Positions 9,187 through 22,552 are shown, counted from the first letter of the stretch. The stretch is DNA of 64,000 nucleotides from Flavisphingopyxis sp963800335 (GCA_963800335.1 CAWDAN010000001.1:682001-746000); one strand, 5' to 3'. The notes: generated by a model from the letters alone, not told the origin. Translations and numbers: made by a program.

Positions 9187-11253
9187 CTAGCTTCCGCCCG
9201 CCACGCCCGTCGCAAGGCCCGGCACGAAATCGGCGCCCTCGACGATCGTGCCGCTCGACTTGGACAGCGTCGTGCCGATCGGCTCGGCCCGCCCGCCCAG
9301 GCATTTGGCAAGGAAGTTCTCGGCCACCGCGTTGAAGGCGATATTGTTTTCGGGCTTGGCGAAGCCGTGGCCCTCGTCGGGGAACAGGACATAGGTGACA
9401 GGGATTCCTCCTGCCTTCATCGCGGCGACGATCTGGTCGCTTTCGGCCTGGTTGACGCGCGGATCGTTGGCCCCCTGGCCGATCAGCAACGGGCGGACGA
9501 TATCGCCTGCCTTGTAGAGCGGCGAGCGGTCCTTGAGCATCGCCTTGCCGGCATCGGTGCGCGGGTCTCCCATCCGCTGGTGGAACTGCTCGACCATCGC
9601 GGTCCAATATGGCGGGATCGTGTTCAACAGCGTTTCGAGATTCGACGGTCCGACGATGTCGACACCGCAGGCGAACTGTTCGGGCGTGAAGGTCAGGCCG
9701 GCGAGCGTGGCATAGCCGCCATAGCTCCCGCCCATGATCGCGACCTTGTCGGGCGTCGTGACGCCCTGCTTTACGGCCCAGTCCATTGCATCGATCAGGT
9801 CGTCCTGCATCTTGCGGCCCCATTCGAGGTCGCCCGCGCTTATGAAATCCTTGCCGAGGCCGGTCGAGCCGCGAAAGTTGACGCTGAGAACCGCATAGCC
9901 GCGATTGGCGAGCCATTGGTGGGTCGCGTTGAAGCCATAGCCGTCGCGGCCCCACGGCCCGCCGTGGACGAGCATGACCATTGGTACCGGCGCATTCGCC
10001 CTGCCGTCGTCGTCGGGATCGGCCGACTTGGGCAGGCTGAGATAGCTGACGAGGTCGAGTCCGTCGCGCGACTTGATGACGACGGGGCGCTTGGCGACGA
10101 GCGGTGCGCCGACCAGTTCGGGACGCGAGGTATAGAGCTTGGTCAGTGTCCTTGCCTTGCGGTCGAACAGATAGGCCGAGGCGGGTTCGACGACCGGATC
10201 GTTGCCGACGATCCACAGGCTGTCGTCTTCGGTCCGCGAGCTCACCCCGAACTCGCCTTCGAGCTGGCTATCGAGCCAATCGAGATCGGCACCGACGGCG
10301 GGATCGATCGCGGTCCATTCCGGCTTTAGATAGTTGACCGCATAGGCATCGATCACCCCGGTCGTGGGATTACCCATCGCGCCGGCGATATCGGCCTTGT
10401 CGCTCTGGGCAAGGACGCGCTTGTCGCCGCTGGCGACATCCTGCGCGATCAGCGCGGCGGTGTTGCGACCGCGGCTGTCGATCCAGTACAGCGTCTTGCC
10501 GTCGTTGGTGAAGCCCGCCGGGTTGGTGGTCAGCGAATCGGCGAGCTCGGTCGAACCGAAGGGCTTGTCCTCGACCTTGCCGTCGACGACGCGGAAATAG
10601 TCGACCCCGCCTGCGGCGTTTGGCCGCATCGCGAGCCTGAGGTTGAGGTTGTCGTCGGCAAGGAAGCCGGCATAGCCGTCACCCCTGATCACCTCGGTCA
10701 GCGTTCCGGTCGTCAGGTCGAGCCGATAGACGTCGTGCCAGCGCGGGTCGCGGTTGTTGATCCCGACGAGCACGGTATCCTTGTATTTGTGCGACGTGCC
10801 GAGGAGCTGCGCGCGGGTTTTTTCGAACGGGGTCAGCGTGCGTTCGGCGCCGCTCGCGACGTCGATGCCGTACAGCAGGAAATTCTCGTCGCCGCCCTTG
10901 TCCTGGACATAGAGCAGGGTCTTGCCGTCGCCCGACCAGCCATAGCCGCGGATCGGCCGGTCGGTCGAATTGGTCATCGGCTTCGCGGCATCGGGATTGC
11001 CGACCGGGGCGACGTAGATGTTGAGCACGTCGCCGCGCGGGGCGAGCCAGCTCAGCCACTTGCCGTCGGGCGACAATTGCGCGCTGGTCTTGGTCGGATT
11101 GCCGAACAGCGCCGCGCGCTCGATCAGCGGGACCGCTGCGGCCGGCTGCGGCGCGGCGGCCATTGTCGGGGCGGTCTGTTGGTCCATGTTAGTGCATCCG
11201 GTGATAAGGACGGCACCGGCAAGCATGCTGGCACCCAATAGCGACGATTTCAT
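9187..11253 (-). CDS. S9 family peptidase (prolyl oligopeptidase/dipeptidyl aminopeptidase type), lipoprotein
   Basis: A 688-residue exported serine peptidase. The signal ends in lipobox LITGC, so it is probably lipid-anchored. A beta-propeller-like N-terminal domain (about 60-400) precedes an alpha/beta-hydrolase domain with Ser near 507 (GGSYGGYA), Asp near 597 (GANDPRVNQ) and His near 630 (DEGHGF). GGGAG precedes the ATG at good spacing. A TTGACA promoter with two palindromes lies directly upstream (11266-11322), suggesting specific regulation. The gene is intact. Confidence 0.93.
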   Translation of the reverse strand: MKSSLLGASMLAGAVLITGCTNMDQQTAPTMAAAPQPAAAVPLIERAALFGNPTKTSAQLSPDGKWLSWLAPRGDVLNIYVAPVGNPDAAKPMTNSTDRPIRGYGWSGDGKTLLYVQDKGGDENFLLYGIDVASGAERTLTPFEKTRAQLLGTSHKYKDTVLVGINNRDPRWHDVYRLDLTTGTLTEVIRGDGYAGFLADDNLNLRLAMRPNAAGGVDYFRVVDGKVEDKPFGSTELADSLTTNPAGFTNDGKTLYWIDSRGRNTAALIAQDVASGDKRVLAQSDKADIAGAMGNPTTGVIDAYAVNYLKPEWTAIDPAVGADLDWLDSQLEGEFGVSSRTEDDSLWIVGNDPVVEPASAYLFDRKARTLTKLYTSRPELVGAPLVAKRPVVIKSRDGLDLVSYLSLPKSADPDDDGRANAPVPMVMLVHGGPWGRDGYGFNATHQWLANRGYAVLSVNFRGSTGLGKDFISAGDLEWGRKMQDDLIDAMDWAVKQGVTTPDKVAIMGGSYGGYATLAGLTFTPEQFACGVDIVGPSNLETLLNTIPPYWTAMVEQFHQRMGDPRTDAGKAMLKDRSPLYKAGDIVRPLLIGQGANDPRVNQAESDQIVAAMKAGGIPVTYVLFPDEGHGFAKPENNIAFNAVAENFLAKCLGGRAEPIGTTLSKSSGTIVEGADFVPGLATGVAGGS

Positions 11254-11265
11254 AGCAACTCTCCC

Positions 11266-11306
11266 TGTGTATTATATGCATAATACACAGACACGTGATC
11301 TGTCAA
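11266..11306 (-). promoter_or_regulatory. Promoter with overlapping 24-bp perfect palindrome upstream of the S9 peptidase gene
   Basis: On the minus strand TTGACA (11306-11301) is followed by TATTAT 15 bp later (11285-11280). The -10-like element lies inside a perfect palindrome at 11266-11289: arms TGTGTATTAT and ATAATACACA around ATGC. The palindrome ends 12 bp before the start codon, so a bound dimeric repressor would block RNA polymerase. The regulator is unknown. Confidence 0.65.
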
Positions 11307-11322
11307 GTAAAGGGAACTTTAC
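11307..11322. promoter_or_regulatory. Second inverted repeat upstream of the S9 promoter
   Basis: GTAAAG and CTTTAC arms around GGAA, immediately upstream of the TTGACA element. The position suits an activator or auxiliary operator; it may equally be chance. Confidence 0.4.
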
Positions 11323-11363
11323 AGGTGTTCTGAACCCACTTCAGGGGTGCTTTACGAGGGCGG

Positions 11364-11981
11364 CTAGATCGCCTCGATACTGTAATGGTGCCAGGCGAAG
11401 ATCGCCGCCGCGCCGCGATAGGGGCGCCACGGCTCGGCCAGCTCGCGGCAGAGCTTTTCCGACGGGCGTTCGGCAAGGCCCATGACCTTGCCGACGTCGA
11501 TCTGGACGGCGAGGTCGCCGGCGGGCCAGATGTCACGCCGACCCTCGGCAAAGAGCAGGTAGATTTCGGCCGACCAGCGACCGATGCCCTTGACCTTGGT
11601 CAGCAGCGCGATCGCCTCCTCGTCGTCGGCGGGCAGGTCGTCAAAGGTGAGGTCGCCGGTCATGACGAGCTCGGCAAGGCTCCGCGCATAGCCCTGTTTC
11701 TGTCGGCTGAGACCGCAGGCACGCAGTGCGTCGAAGTCCGACGCAGCGATCGCCTCGACCGGGCAGCCTTCGCCGAGATGCGCCTCGAGCTTGTTCCACA
11801 CCGCACTCGCCGCCTTGGCGCTGACCTGCTGGCCGACGATCGTGCGGAGCAGCGTCGCATAGCCCGGGGGGCGGATCCGCGGCGGCGGATAGCCTGCCTC
11901 GGCGAGTGCCGGGGCGAAGCGCGGCTCGATGGCGACGAGCGCGTCGAGATCGGTTCGTATCTGCTTTGCGGTCAGCCCCAT
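11364..11981 (-). CDS. DNA-3-methyladenine glycosylase II family (HhH-GPD)
   Basis: A 205-residue AlkA-type base-excision enzyme. The helix-hairpin-helix LTKVKGIGRWSAEIYL precedes the catalytic Asp in WPAGDLAVQ; the TIVGQQVSAKAA helix is typical. It lacks the extra N-terminal domain of E. coli AlkA, as in many short homologues. It removes alkylated bases from DNA. It appears monocistronic and intact. Confidence 0.92.
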   Translation of the reverse strand: MGLTAKQIRTDLDALVAIEPRFAPALAEAGYPPPRIRPPGYATLLRTIVGQQVSAKAASAVWNKLEAHLGEGCPVEAIAASDFDALRACGLSRQKQGYARSLAELVMTGDLTFDDLPADDEEAIALLTKVKGIGRWSAEIYLLFAEGRRDIWPAGDLAVQIDVGKVMGLAERPSEKLCRELAEPWRPYRGAAAIFAWHHYSIEAI

Positions 11982-12064
11982 GCCGTCACCCCTTGATTTG
12001 CGTGGACGCGCACCATAGGCGGGCCGCCAACGCCAAGCCAGAGCCGCTACAGACAGGATAACTG

Positions 12065-12382
12065 ATGCCGACGATTTATGTGACCGACCGCGCGGGCAAC
12101 GAACGCGCCGTCGAAGCCAAGCCCGGCTATAGCGTGATGGAAACGATCCGCGACGCGGGCTTTGACGACTTGCTCGCGCTCTGCGGCGGCTGCTGTTCGT
12201 GCGCGACCTGCCATGTCGTCGTCGACGATGCCCAGCTGTCGCTGCTCCCCGCGATGAGCGAGGACGAGGACGATCTGCTCGATTCCTCGGACCACCGGAC
12301 GGCTGGATCGCGGCTGTCGTGCCAGATCGACGTGTCCGACGCGCTCGACGGCCTCAAGGTGACGATCGCCCCCGAGGACTGA
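12065..12382 (+). CDS. 2Fe-2S ferredoxin (adrenodoxin type)
   Basis: A 105-residue electron carrier. Cluster ligands are Cys40, Cys46, Cys49 (LCGGCCSCATC) and Cys86 (RLSCQI), the adrenodoxin/FdxB spacing. Two further cysteines (43, 44) lie in the loop. It ends in an acidic tail. Likely partners are P450s or Fe-S assembly; none is adjacent. It is convergent with the following lipoprotein gene. Confidence 0.93.
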   Translation: MPTIYVTDRAGNERAVEAKPGYSVMETIRDAGFDDLLALCGGCCSCATCHVVVDDAQLSLLPAMSEDEDDLLDSSDHRTAGSRLSCQIDVSDALDGLKVTIAPED

Positions 12383-12390
12383 ACGCACGC

Positions 12391-13200
12391 TCAGTCGAGC
12401 TTGAGCAGCGCCTTGGGCGCGACCTTGGTCCCCGAGGTGATGTCCCAGACCAGCTGCTGACGCGCGCCCGCCTTGGCCGGGCCGTCGTTGGTGTTGTTGG
12501 TCAGGATCGCGGCGTCGGTGGTCAGCGTCAGCCGTCCCTCGGTGCGCGCATTGGCGTTGTCGCCGGGCGCATCGGGACCTAGCCCGCCCAATGCGCGCGC
12601 GCTCTGGTCGTCGGCGGTGGCGAGGCCGGGTCCACCGATCTCGGCCGAACCGTCGGCACGGCGGTGGATGGCGATAATCGGCTTGATGATCTCGACCCCG
12701 GGGAAGATCGGCCAGACGAAATCGCGGTCGAGCCGGCCGGTCAGCGCATAATCGACCTCGAACACACCGTCGCCCTTGTGGACGACCGATTTCCAGCCCT
12801 GTTCCTTCGACAGGCGTGCGGCAAAGGCGTCCATCGTCGCGGGATCGGCAGGGTTGATCCCGCCGAACATCGCGGAGAACTGCGCGACGTTTTCAGCCTT
12901 CTTGGCCTGGGCCTCGTCCCATTCGGCCTTTTGCTCGGCGATTTCGTCGTCGCTACAGGCGCGGTCTTCAAAGCTGTCTTCATCGACGCACTGCGCTGCG
13001 AATTTTTCGTCGCTTTCGGCCTGCGCCTGACGGACCAGAGCGGGCGACGTCGCGAACATCAGCTCGCCCTTATAGGCAAAGGTGAAGGCGCCGTTGCGCG
13101 CGACGTCGATGTTCGAAGTGAATTTGCCGGGAACGATGAAACAGGCCGCGAGCGTCAACGCGATCGCGATTGCAGCCAGAAACGTAACTCGATTGCGCAT
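12391..13200 (-). CDS. Lipoprotein of unknown function
   Basis: A 269-residue protein with signal peptide and lipobox LTLAAC (residues 15-20), so a membrane-anchored lipoprotein. A pair of cysteines (CVDEDSFEDRAC) and an acidic, charged middle are visible. No catalytic motif is recognised. It may share a transcript with the rlmB gene 21 bp upstream. It is intact. Confidence 0.8.
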   Translation of the reverse strand: MRNRVTFLAAIAIALTLAACFIVPGKFTSNIDVARNGAFTFAYKGELMFATSPALVRQAQAESDEKFAAQCVDEDSFEDRACSDDEIAEQKAEWDEAQAKKAENVAQFSAMFGGINPADPATMDAFAARLSKEQGWKSVVHKGDGVFEVDYALTGRLDRDFVWPIFPGVEIIKPIIAIHRRADGSAEIGGPGLATADDQSARALGGLGPDAPGDNANARTEGRLTLTTDAAILTNNTNDGPAKAGARQQLVWDITSGTKVAPKALLKLD

Positions 13201-13221
13201 GATATTTCCCCCCGAAACTGG

Positions 13222-13986
13222 TTATTCCTTGGCGGTCGCCACCGCATAAAGCGCGATGGCCGCGGCGTTGGAGACGTTGAGGCTCTCCATCCGCGGGCTG
13301 ATCGGCAGTTTGGCGAGCATGTCGCAATGCGCCATCGTGTTGTGACGCATGCCTTCACCCTCGGCGCCGAGGATCAGCGCGACCCGCTTGCTGCCTTCGA
13401 GCGCGACCGAAAGCTCGGTATCGGCGGTGCCGGCAAGGCCGATGCGCCAATATTCGGCTTCGGCGATTTCCTCGAGCGCGCGGGCGAGATTGACGACGCG
13501 AACCCACGGCACGATTTCGAGCGCACCCGAGGCCGAGCGCGCGATGACGCCCAATTCGGGCGGTGCGTGGCGATCCTGCGTGACGACCGCGCAGGCATCG
13601 AAGGCGGCGGCAGAGCGCAGCACCGCGCCGACGTTGTGCGGATCGGTGACCTGGTCGAGAATGACGATCGGGCGGGGCTTGGCCGCGCTGTCGCCCGCTT
13701 CGCGGTCGAGCACGTCGCCGAGCCAGATATCTTCGAGTGGTTCGAACTCGGCGACGATCCCCTGGTGCGGCGTATCGCCGGGGATCAGCCGGGCAAGGTC
13801 GGCGACCTCGCTATAGGTGATCGGCAGCGTCGCGGGCAGGTCGAGCGAGGCAAGCGCTTCGCGCGTGCCCCACAGTTTGCGCACGTTGCGCGCCGGATTG
13901 GCGAGCGCGGCGATGACGGGATGGCGGCCCCAGATACGGATCGGGGCGCCCTTCTTGACCTGATAGGTTTGCTTGCGACGTGACAT
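13222..13986 (-). CDS. rlmB: 23S rRNA (guanosine-2'-O)-methyltransferase RlmB family
   Basis: A 254-residue SpoU/TrmH-fold enzyme. The N-terminal substrate domain IWGRHPVIAAL precedes the knotted domain with ILDQVTDPHNVGAVLRSA, LILGAEGEGM and SLNVSNAAAIALY. The start at 13986 (MSRRKQTYQVKKGAP) matches the family; the open frame runs further upstream into tRNA-Tyr and is not coding there. It is divergent from tRNA-Tyr. Confidence 0.93.
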   Translation of the reverse strand: MSRRKQTYQVKKGAPIRIWGRHPVIAALANPARNVRKLWGTREALASLDLPATLPITYSEVADLARLIPGDTPHQGIVAEFEPLEDIWLGDVLDREAGDSAAKPRPIVILDQVTDPHNVGAVLRSAAAFDACAVVTQDRHAPPELGVIARSASGALEIVPWVRVVNLARALEEIAEAEYWRIGLAGTADTELSVALEGSKRVALILGAEGEGMRHNTMAHCDMLAKLPISPRMESLNVSNAAAIALYAVATAKE

Positions 13987-14156
13987 GACGGGTTCTTTGC
14001 AACGCGCGGGGGCGGTGAGGCAAGCGCGCATTCGCGCCGCGCCCGGTTTGACGGCATTGACACGCCCCGGCGCTTTCGCCATTGGGGCGCCTGCACGCCC
14101 GGCGCCGGGGTTAATATTCCGGCGCAAGCACGGTGGTTTCACCGCTGCGAACATCT

Positions 14157-14243
14157 GGACAGGTGGCCGAGTGGTTAAAGGCAGCAGACTGTAAATCTGC
14201 CCGGGTTTCCCGTACGCTGGTTCGAATCCAGCCCTGTCCACCA
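14157..14243 (+). tRNA. tRNA-Tyr (GTA)
   Basis: An 87-nt cloverleaf: acceptor GGACAGG/CCTGTCC, D-arm TGGCCGAGTGG, anticodon loop ACTGTAAATC with GTA, a long class II variable arm, TTCGAAT loop and an encoded CCA. A 17-bp hairpin starts at the very next base. Confidence 0.97.
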
Positions 14244-14459
14244 TCATTCAAAACCAGTCCGGGGGACTGATTTTGAATGATCCCGAGAAGCGAAGTCTTC
14301 GCGGGTCAGGCGTCTCCCCAATCACAGCACCGCCCGTCCGGGGGACTGATTTTGAATGATCCCGAGAAGCGAAGTCTTCGCGGGTCAGGCGTCTCCCCAA
14401 TCACAGCACCGCCCGTCCGGGGGACTGATTTTGAATGATCCCGAGAAGCGAAGTCTTCG
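14244..14459 (+). repeat. tRNA-Tyr-abutting hairpin and 79-bp tandem array
   Basis: The first 37 bases form a hairpin: arm TCATTCAAAACCAGTCC (14244-14260), loop GGG, and a complementary arm with one mismatch (14264-14280). From 14257 a 79-bp unit repeats: 14257-14335, 14336-14414 and a 45-bp partial copy to 14459; copies are identical. Each unit carries the right arm of the first hairpin plus a second, GCGAAG/CTTCGC stem-loop. There are no spacers, so it is not a CRISPR. Confidence 0.9.
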
Positions 14460-14582
14460 AGGTCCAAGCTTTTTCGGCCACCTCCAATCCATCACCGATC
14501 GTGCCGCGTAAAAATCCACTTTAATTTCAGCCGCCGATCTTTCAGTTTCGCGCCACCGAGGCCAGCCTGAAGGATTCCGCCA

Positions 14583-15975
14583 GTGACGATCGCCGAAGCG
14601 ACCCCCGAAATCGATATCGAAACGCACGCCGACACCGCGTTTCTCGGCCATCCCAAGGGGCTCGGCTATCTTGCCTTTGTCGAAGGCTGCGAGCGGTTTT
14701 CCTATTATTCGATGCAGACGCTGCTGATACTCTATATGGTCAACTATCTGCTGCCTCAGCGGTTCGACACCGTGGCGGGGCTCGGCTGGCTGCAACAGTT
14801 TCGCTATGGCGGGATGGAAGGGCAGCCGCTCGCGTCGGCGATTTTCGGCGATTATTCCAGCATGGTCTATCTTACGCCAATTCTTGGCGGAATTATCGCC
14901 GATCGCTGGATGGGACGGCGTGCGGCGCTGATCGCAGGCGCCGTGATCATGGCGATCGGCCATTTCCTGATGGCGTTCGAAGGCGCGTTCCTGTTCGCGC
15001 TCGTCACGCTGATCGTCGGCGTCGGGCTGTTCAAGGGCAACATCGCGAGCCAGGTCGGTGAACTGTACAAGGACGGCGACAACCGCCGGGCAATGGCATT
15101 CCAGATATTCTACATCGCAATCAACGTCAGCGTCATCGCCGCGCCATTGATCTCGGGTACGCTGGGCGAGGATGTGGGCTGGCATTACGGCTTCGGTTGC
15201 GCGGGCGTGGTAATGGTTATCGGTCTGTTGCTCTACCTCAAGGCGGGGCCGTGGCTGCCTGCCGACAATCGTCCCGGCAGGACCGCCGATGCGCCCGCCA
15301 AGCAACCGCTGACGAGCGGCGATTGGCTGCGTATCCTGGCGCTCGTGGTGCTGGTACCGGTGATGGCCGTGGCGCTGCTGACCAACCAGGAAATCTTCAA
15401 CGCCTATCTCGTATGGGCCGATCAGCAATTCCAGCTGACGTTCTTGGGCCAGACGTTGCCGACCACGTGGATGATCACGATCGATGCGACCGCGAGCTTC
15501 GGCATGTTGGTCGCGGTCGCCGCATTCTGGAACTATTGGGGCAAGACACATCGCGAACCCGACGAGCTGGGCAAGATGATCATCGGCAGCGTCTTCACCA
15601 TCCTGGGCGGCATGTGCCTGGTGGTCGCTGCCGCGACGCAAGGGTCGGGAAAGATCGGTCTGTTCTGGCCGGTGATGTTTCACCTGCTCAACGCGATCGG
15701 CTTCGCGCACATCCTGCCGGTCAGCCTGGCGCTGTTCACCCGCCTGGCACCCAAGCAGATCAACGCGACGATCATCGGTATCTATTATCTCGCCTTCTTC
15801 CTTGCCAACCAGATCGTCGGCCGGGTCGGCGGCTGGTATTCGACGATGGATACGGTCCAGTTCCTGGCTGTTCCACGTCGCGACGGCAGCGGTCGGCCTG
15901 GTCGCGTTCGTCCTGTTCAAACTGTTCCTCGCCAAAGGGTTGATGGGCGATGGCATTGCTGTGGACGTACGATAA
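14583..15975 (+). CDS. POT family proton-dependent oligopeptide transporter, one frameshift
   Basis: A multi-span peptide:H+ symporter of about 463 residues. It opens with LGHPKGLGYLAFVEGCERFS; FSYYSMQTLLILY and the TPILGGIIADRWMGRR loop are characteristic. GTG start with GAAGGA eight bases upstream. An extra C in ttcCtggctg near 15862 shifts the frame; removing it gives VQFWLFHVATAAVG and ends at 15975 with GIAVDVR. It imports di- and tripeptides across the inner membrane. Confidence 0.9.
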
Positions 15976-16041
15976 GGTCGTACATCAACTTCCTAAATCA
16001 GTACGTAAACTGAGCAATGATTTCTAATGAAACCATCGCGT

Positions 16042-16413
16042 TCAGAACAGGCGCGATCCGTTCGGCACGCGGGTATCGGGTGCGAACAGGACGACGTTGC
16101 CGTCGGCATCGGCGAAGCCCAGCGTGAGCACTTCGGAGATCGCCGGGCCGATCTGGCGCGGAGCGAAATTGACCACCGCCGCGACCTGTCGCCCGATCAG
16201 GTCGCCGGGCGCATAGTTGGCCGCGATCTGCGCGCAGCTCTTCTTCTCGCCGACGCCGGCACCGAAATCGATCCGCAGCTTGAGCGACGGCTTGCGTGCT
16301 TCGGGAAAGGCTTCGGCGGCGACGATCGTGCCGACGCGAATGTCGGCGGCGAGGAAATCGTCGAAGCCGATCTGGGGCGCGGCAGGCGCGTCGGGATCGT
16401 GCGTCAGGTGCAC
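16042..16413 (-). CDS. tRNA-binding domain protein (CsaA-like)
   Basis: A 123-residue OB-fold protein: DIRVGTIVAAEAFPEARKPSLKL and NFAPRQIGPAISEVL match CsaA and the C-terminal domain of MetRS. The start is GTG at 16413, one base after the carboxylase alpha-subunit stop, so it is the last gene of that transcript. It probably binds tRNA or acts as a chaperone. The gene is intact although its upstream neighbour is heavily frameshifted. Confidence 0.88.
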   Translation of the reverse strand: MHLTHDPDAPAAPQIGFDDFLAADIRVGTIVAAEAFPEARKPSLKLRIDFGAGVGEKKSCAQIAANYAPGDLIGRQVAAVVNFAPRQIGPAISEVLTLGFADADGNVVLFAPDTRVPNGSRLF

Positions 16414-16414
16414 G

Positions 16415-18461
<2,047 letters not shown>

Positions 18462-18665
18462 CAGTTCACTCCGTCATCCTGAATCGTTCAGAGCCCATCG
18501 TCGCTCCGCAGAGCTAAGCCGCGAAGCTGATCAGATCGATCGAGTATCCTGACGACCAGCTACAGCCGCTTTCACGTGCAGAAGCATCTCGCGTACCGAG
18601 CCACTGCGTCACGGCGATAGACGCTAGATCCAGCTAGAGCCGCAAGTGCTGAGCGCAGTGGAAGG

Positions 18666-19682
18666 TCACTCCGCCGCCTCCAGCTCCGCGCGCATCGGCT
18701 CTGCGCTCTCCATCGCGCGCAATCCCAGCTTCGCGAACAGCGCGGCGTCGGCGTCGTCGCCGCGCATTGGCGGCGGTCAGCAGCTTGTCGCCGGTGAAGA
18801 TCGAGTTGGCGCCGGCCATGAAGCACAGCGCCTGCGTCGCCTCGCTCATGCTCTCGCGCCCTGCGGACAGGCGCACCATGATCAGCGGCATGGTGATCCG
18901 CGCCACCGCGACGGTGCGGACGAACTCGATATCGTCGATCTTGGCCAGCGGCGTGTCGGCCAGCATGTCGCCCAGCACCGTGCCCTTGACCGGCACCAGC
19001 GCGTTGACCGGCACGCTTTCGGGATGCCGCGGCAGCGTCGCCAGCGTGTGGATGAAGCCGACGCGGTCGGCGCGCGTCTCGCCCATGCCGACGATCCCGC
19101 CGCGAGCAGACATTGATCCCGCGCCTCGCGCACATTGCCGAGCGTGTCGAGCCGGTCCTCGAAGGTGCGCGTGGTGATGACGTCGCTCGTAATATTCGGG
19201 CGCGGTGTCGATATTGTGGTTGTAGTAGTCGAGCCCCGCCTCGGCGAGCTGTCGCGCCTGTTCGGGCGTCAGCATGCCCAGCGTCATGCAGGTTTCCATG
19301 CCCATCGCGCGCACGCCCTTCGACGATCTCGACGATCGCGGGCATGTCGCGGTCCTTGGGGTTGCGCCACGCGGCGCCCATGCAGAAGCGCTGCGATGCC
19401 CGCGTCCTTCGCCTGCGCCGCGCGACTGCAGCACCGCGTCGCACGTCCATCAGCTTGGTCGCCTTGACGCCCGCTGTCGGCATGCGCCGACTGCGAGCAA
19501 TAGCCGCAATCCTCCGGGCAGCCGCCGGTCTTGATCGACAGCAGCGTGCACAGCTGCACCTCGCTCGGGCGCATGGTGCGCGCGGTGGACGGTCGGCGGC
19601 GCGGAACACGCAGCTCGGTGAAGGGCAGGTCGAACAGTGCGGCGATCTCGTCGCGGGTCCAGTCGGTGCGGGGTTCGGTCAT
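18666..19682 (-). CDS. bioB: Biotin synthase, many frameshifts
   Basis: Radical-SAM enzyme inserting sulfur into dethiobiotin. It starts MTEPRTDWTRDEIAALFDLP. The cluster motif GGCPEDCGYCSQSAH is intact, followed in other frames by RFCMGAAWRNPKDRDMP, GLDYYNHNIDTAPEYYER, GGIVGMGETRADRVGF and CFMAGANSIFTGDKLLTAAN. Tracking frames I count about twelve single-base shifts, each a net extra base, in 1,017 bp. The corrected length of about 334 residues is normal. It lies among propionate genes whose carboxylase needs biotin. Confidence 0.88.
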
Positions 19683-19715
19683 TCTCTCTCGCCTGCCTCG
19701 ATCTGTTTTTAGCCA

Positions 19716-19741
19716 TGCACCGTATCAGAATTATCGGTGCA
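19716..19741. promoter_or_regulatory. Inverted repeat upstream of bioB
   Basis: Arms TGCACCG and CGGTGCA separated by 12 AT-rich bases, 34 to 59 bp before the bioB start. A plausible operator for a biotin regulator, but it is not the TTATCTATAA-type site known for BioR. Confidence 0.4.
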
Positions 19742-19836
19742 CCAAATGTAGTGAATCCGATGAGACATAACCCATGCGAAGCTAAGTGCAAAATTGTCGT
19801 CCGTAAATTTTAGTCCCGCCAAACCGACAGCCGACA

Positions 19837-22067
<2,231 letters not shown>

Positions 22068-22498
22068 TTCTTGGGCGTTTCCATGATTTCGGTCAACACG
22101 CCGCCCATGTCGCGCGGGTGGAGGAAGAAGATCGGGGTGCCGTGCGCGCCGATCCGCGTGGGGCCGAGGATGCGCTTGCCCGCGCCTCGAATTCGGCGCG
22201 CGCGGCGGCGATATCGGGGACTTCGAAGCACAGATGATGCTGCCCGCCCGCCGGGTTCTTGGCGATGAAGCCCGCGATCGGGCTGTCGGCGCCGAGCGGT
22301 TCGATCAGCTCGATCTGGCAATTGGGCGTATCGACGAAGCACACCTTCACCCCCTGTTCGGGCATGTCGAAGGGCTCGTGGATCGTTGCTCGCGCCCATG
22401 ACATCGCGCCAGAAGGCGATGCTGTCGGGGATCGACGGCGTCGCGACGCCGATATGGTTGAGGCGGCCGAGTTTCATAAGTCTATCTTCGCCATAGCT

Positions 22499-22552
22499 AA
22501 GACGTCTTCGGCATGCCGAATAATTAGACAGTGCGCATACGGAAAACGTCAA
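22499..22552 (-). promoter_or_regulatory. Promoter and palindromic operator of the epimerase-mutase unit
   Basis: On the minus strand TTGACG (22552-22547), an 18-bp spacer and TCTAAT (22528-22523) form a sigma70-type promoter. Immediately downstream lies the perfect palindrome TTCGGCATGCCGAA (22520-22507), overlapped by AAGACGTCTT (22508-22499). A protein bound at the start point would repress the propionate genes. The regulator is unknown. Confidence 0.6.

Noticed and set aside
14244..14459. CRISPR array
   Set aside because: The 79-bp units are contiguous and identical with no unique spacers, and no cas genes are nearby.
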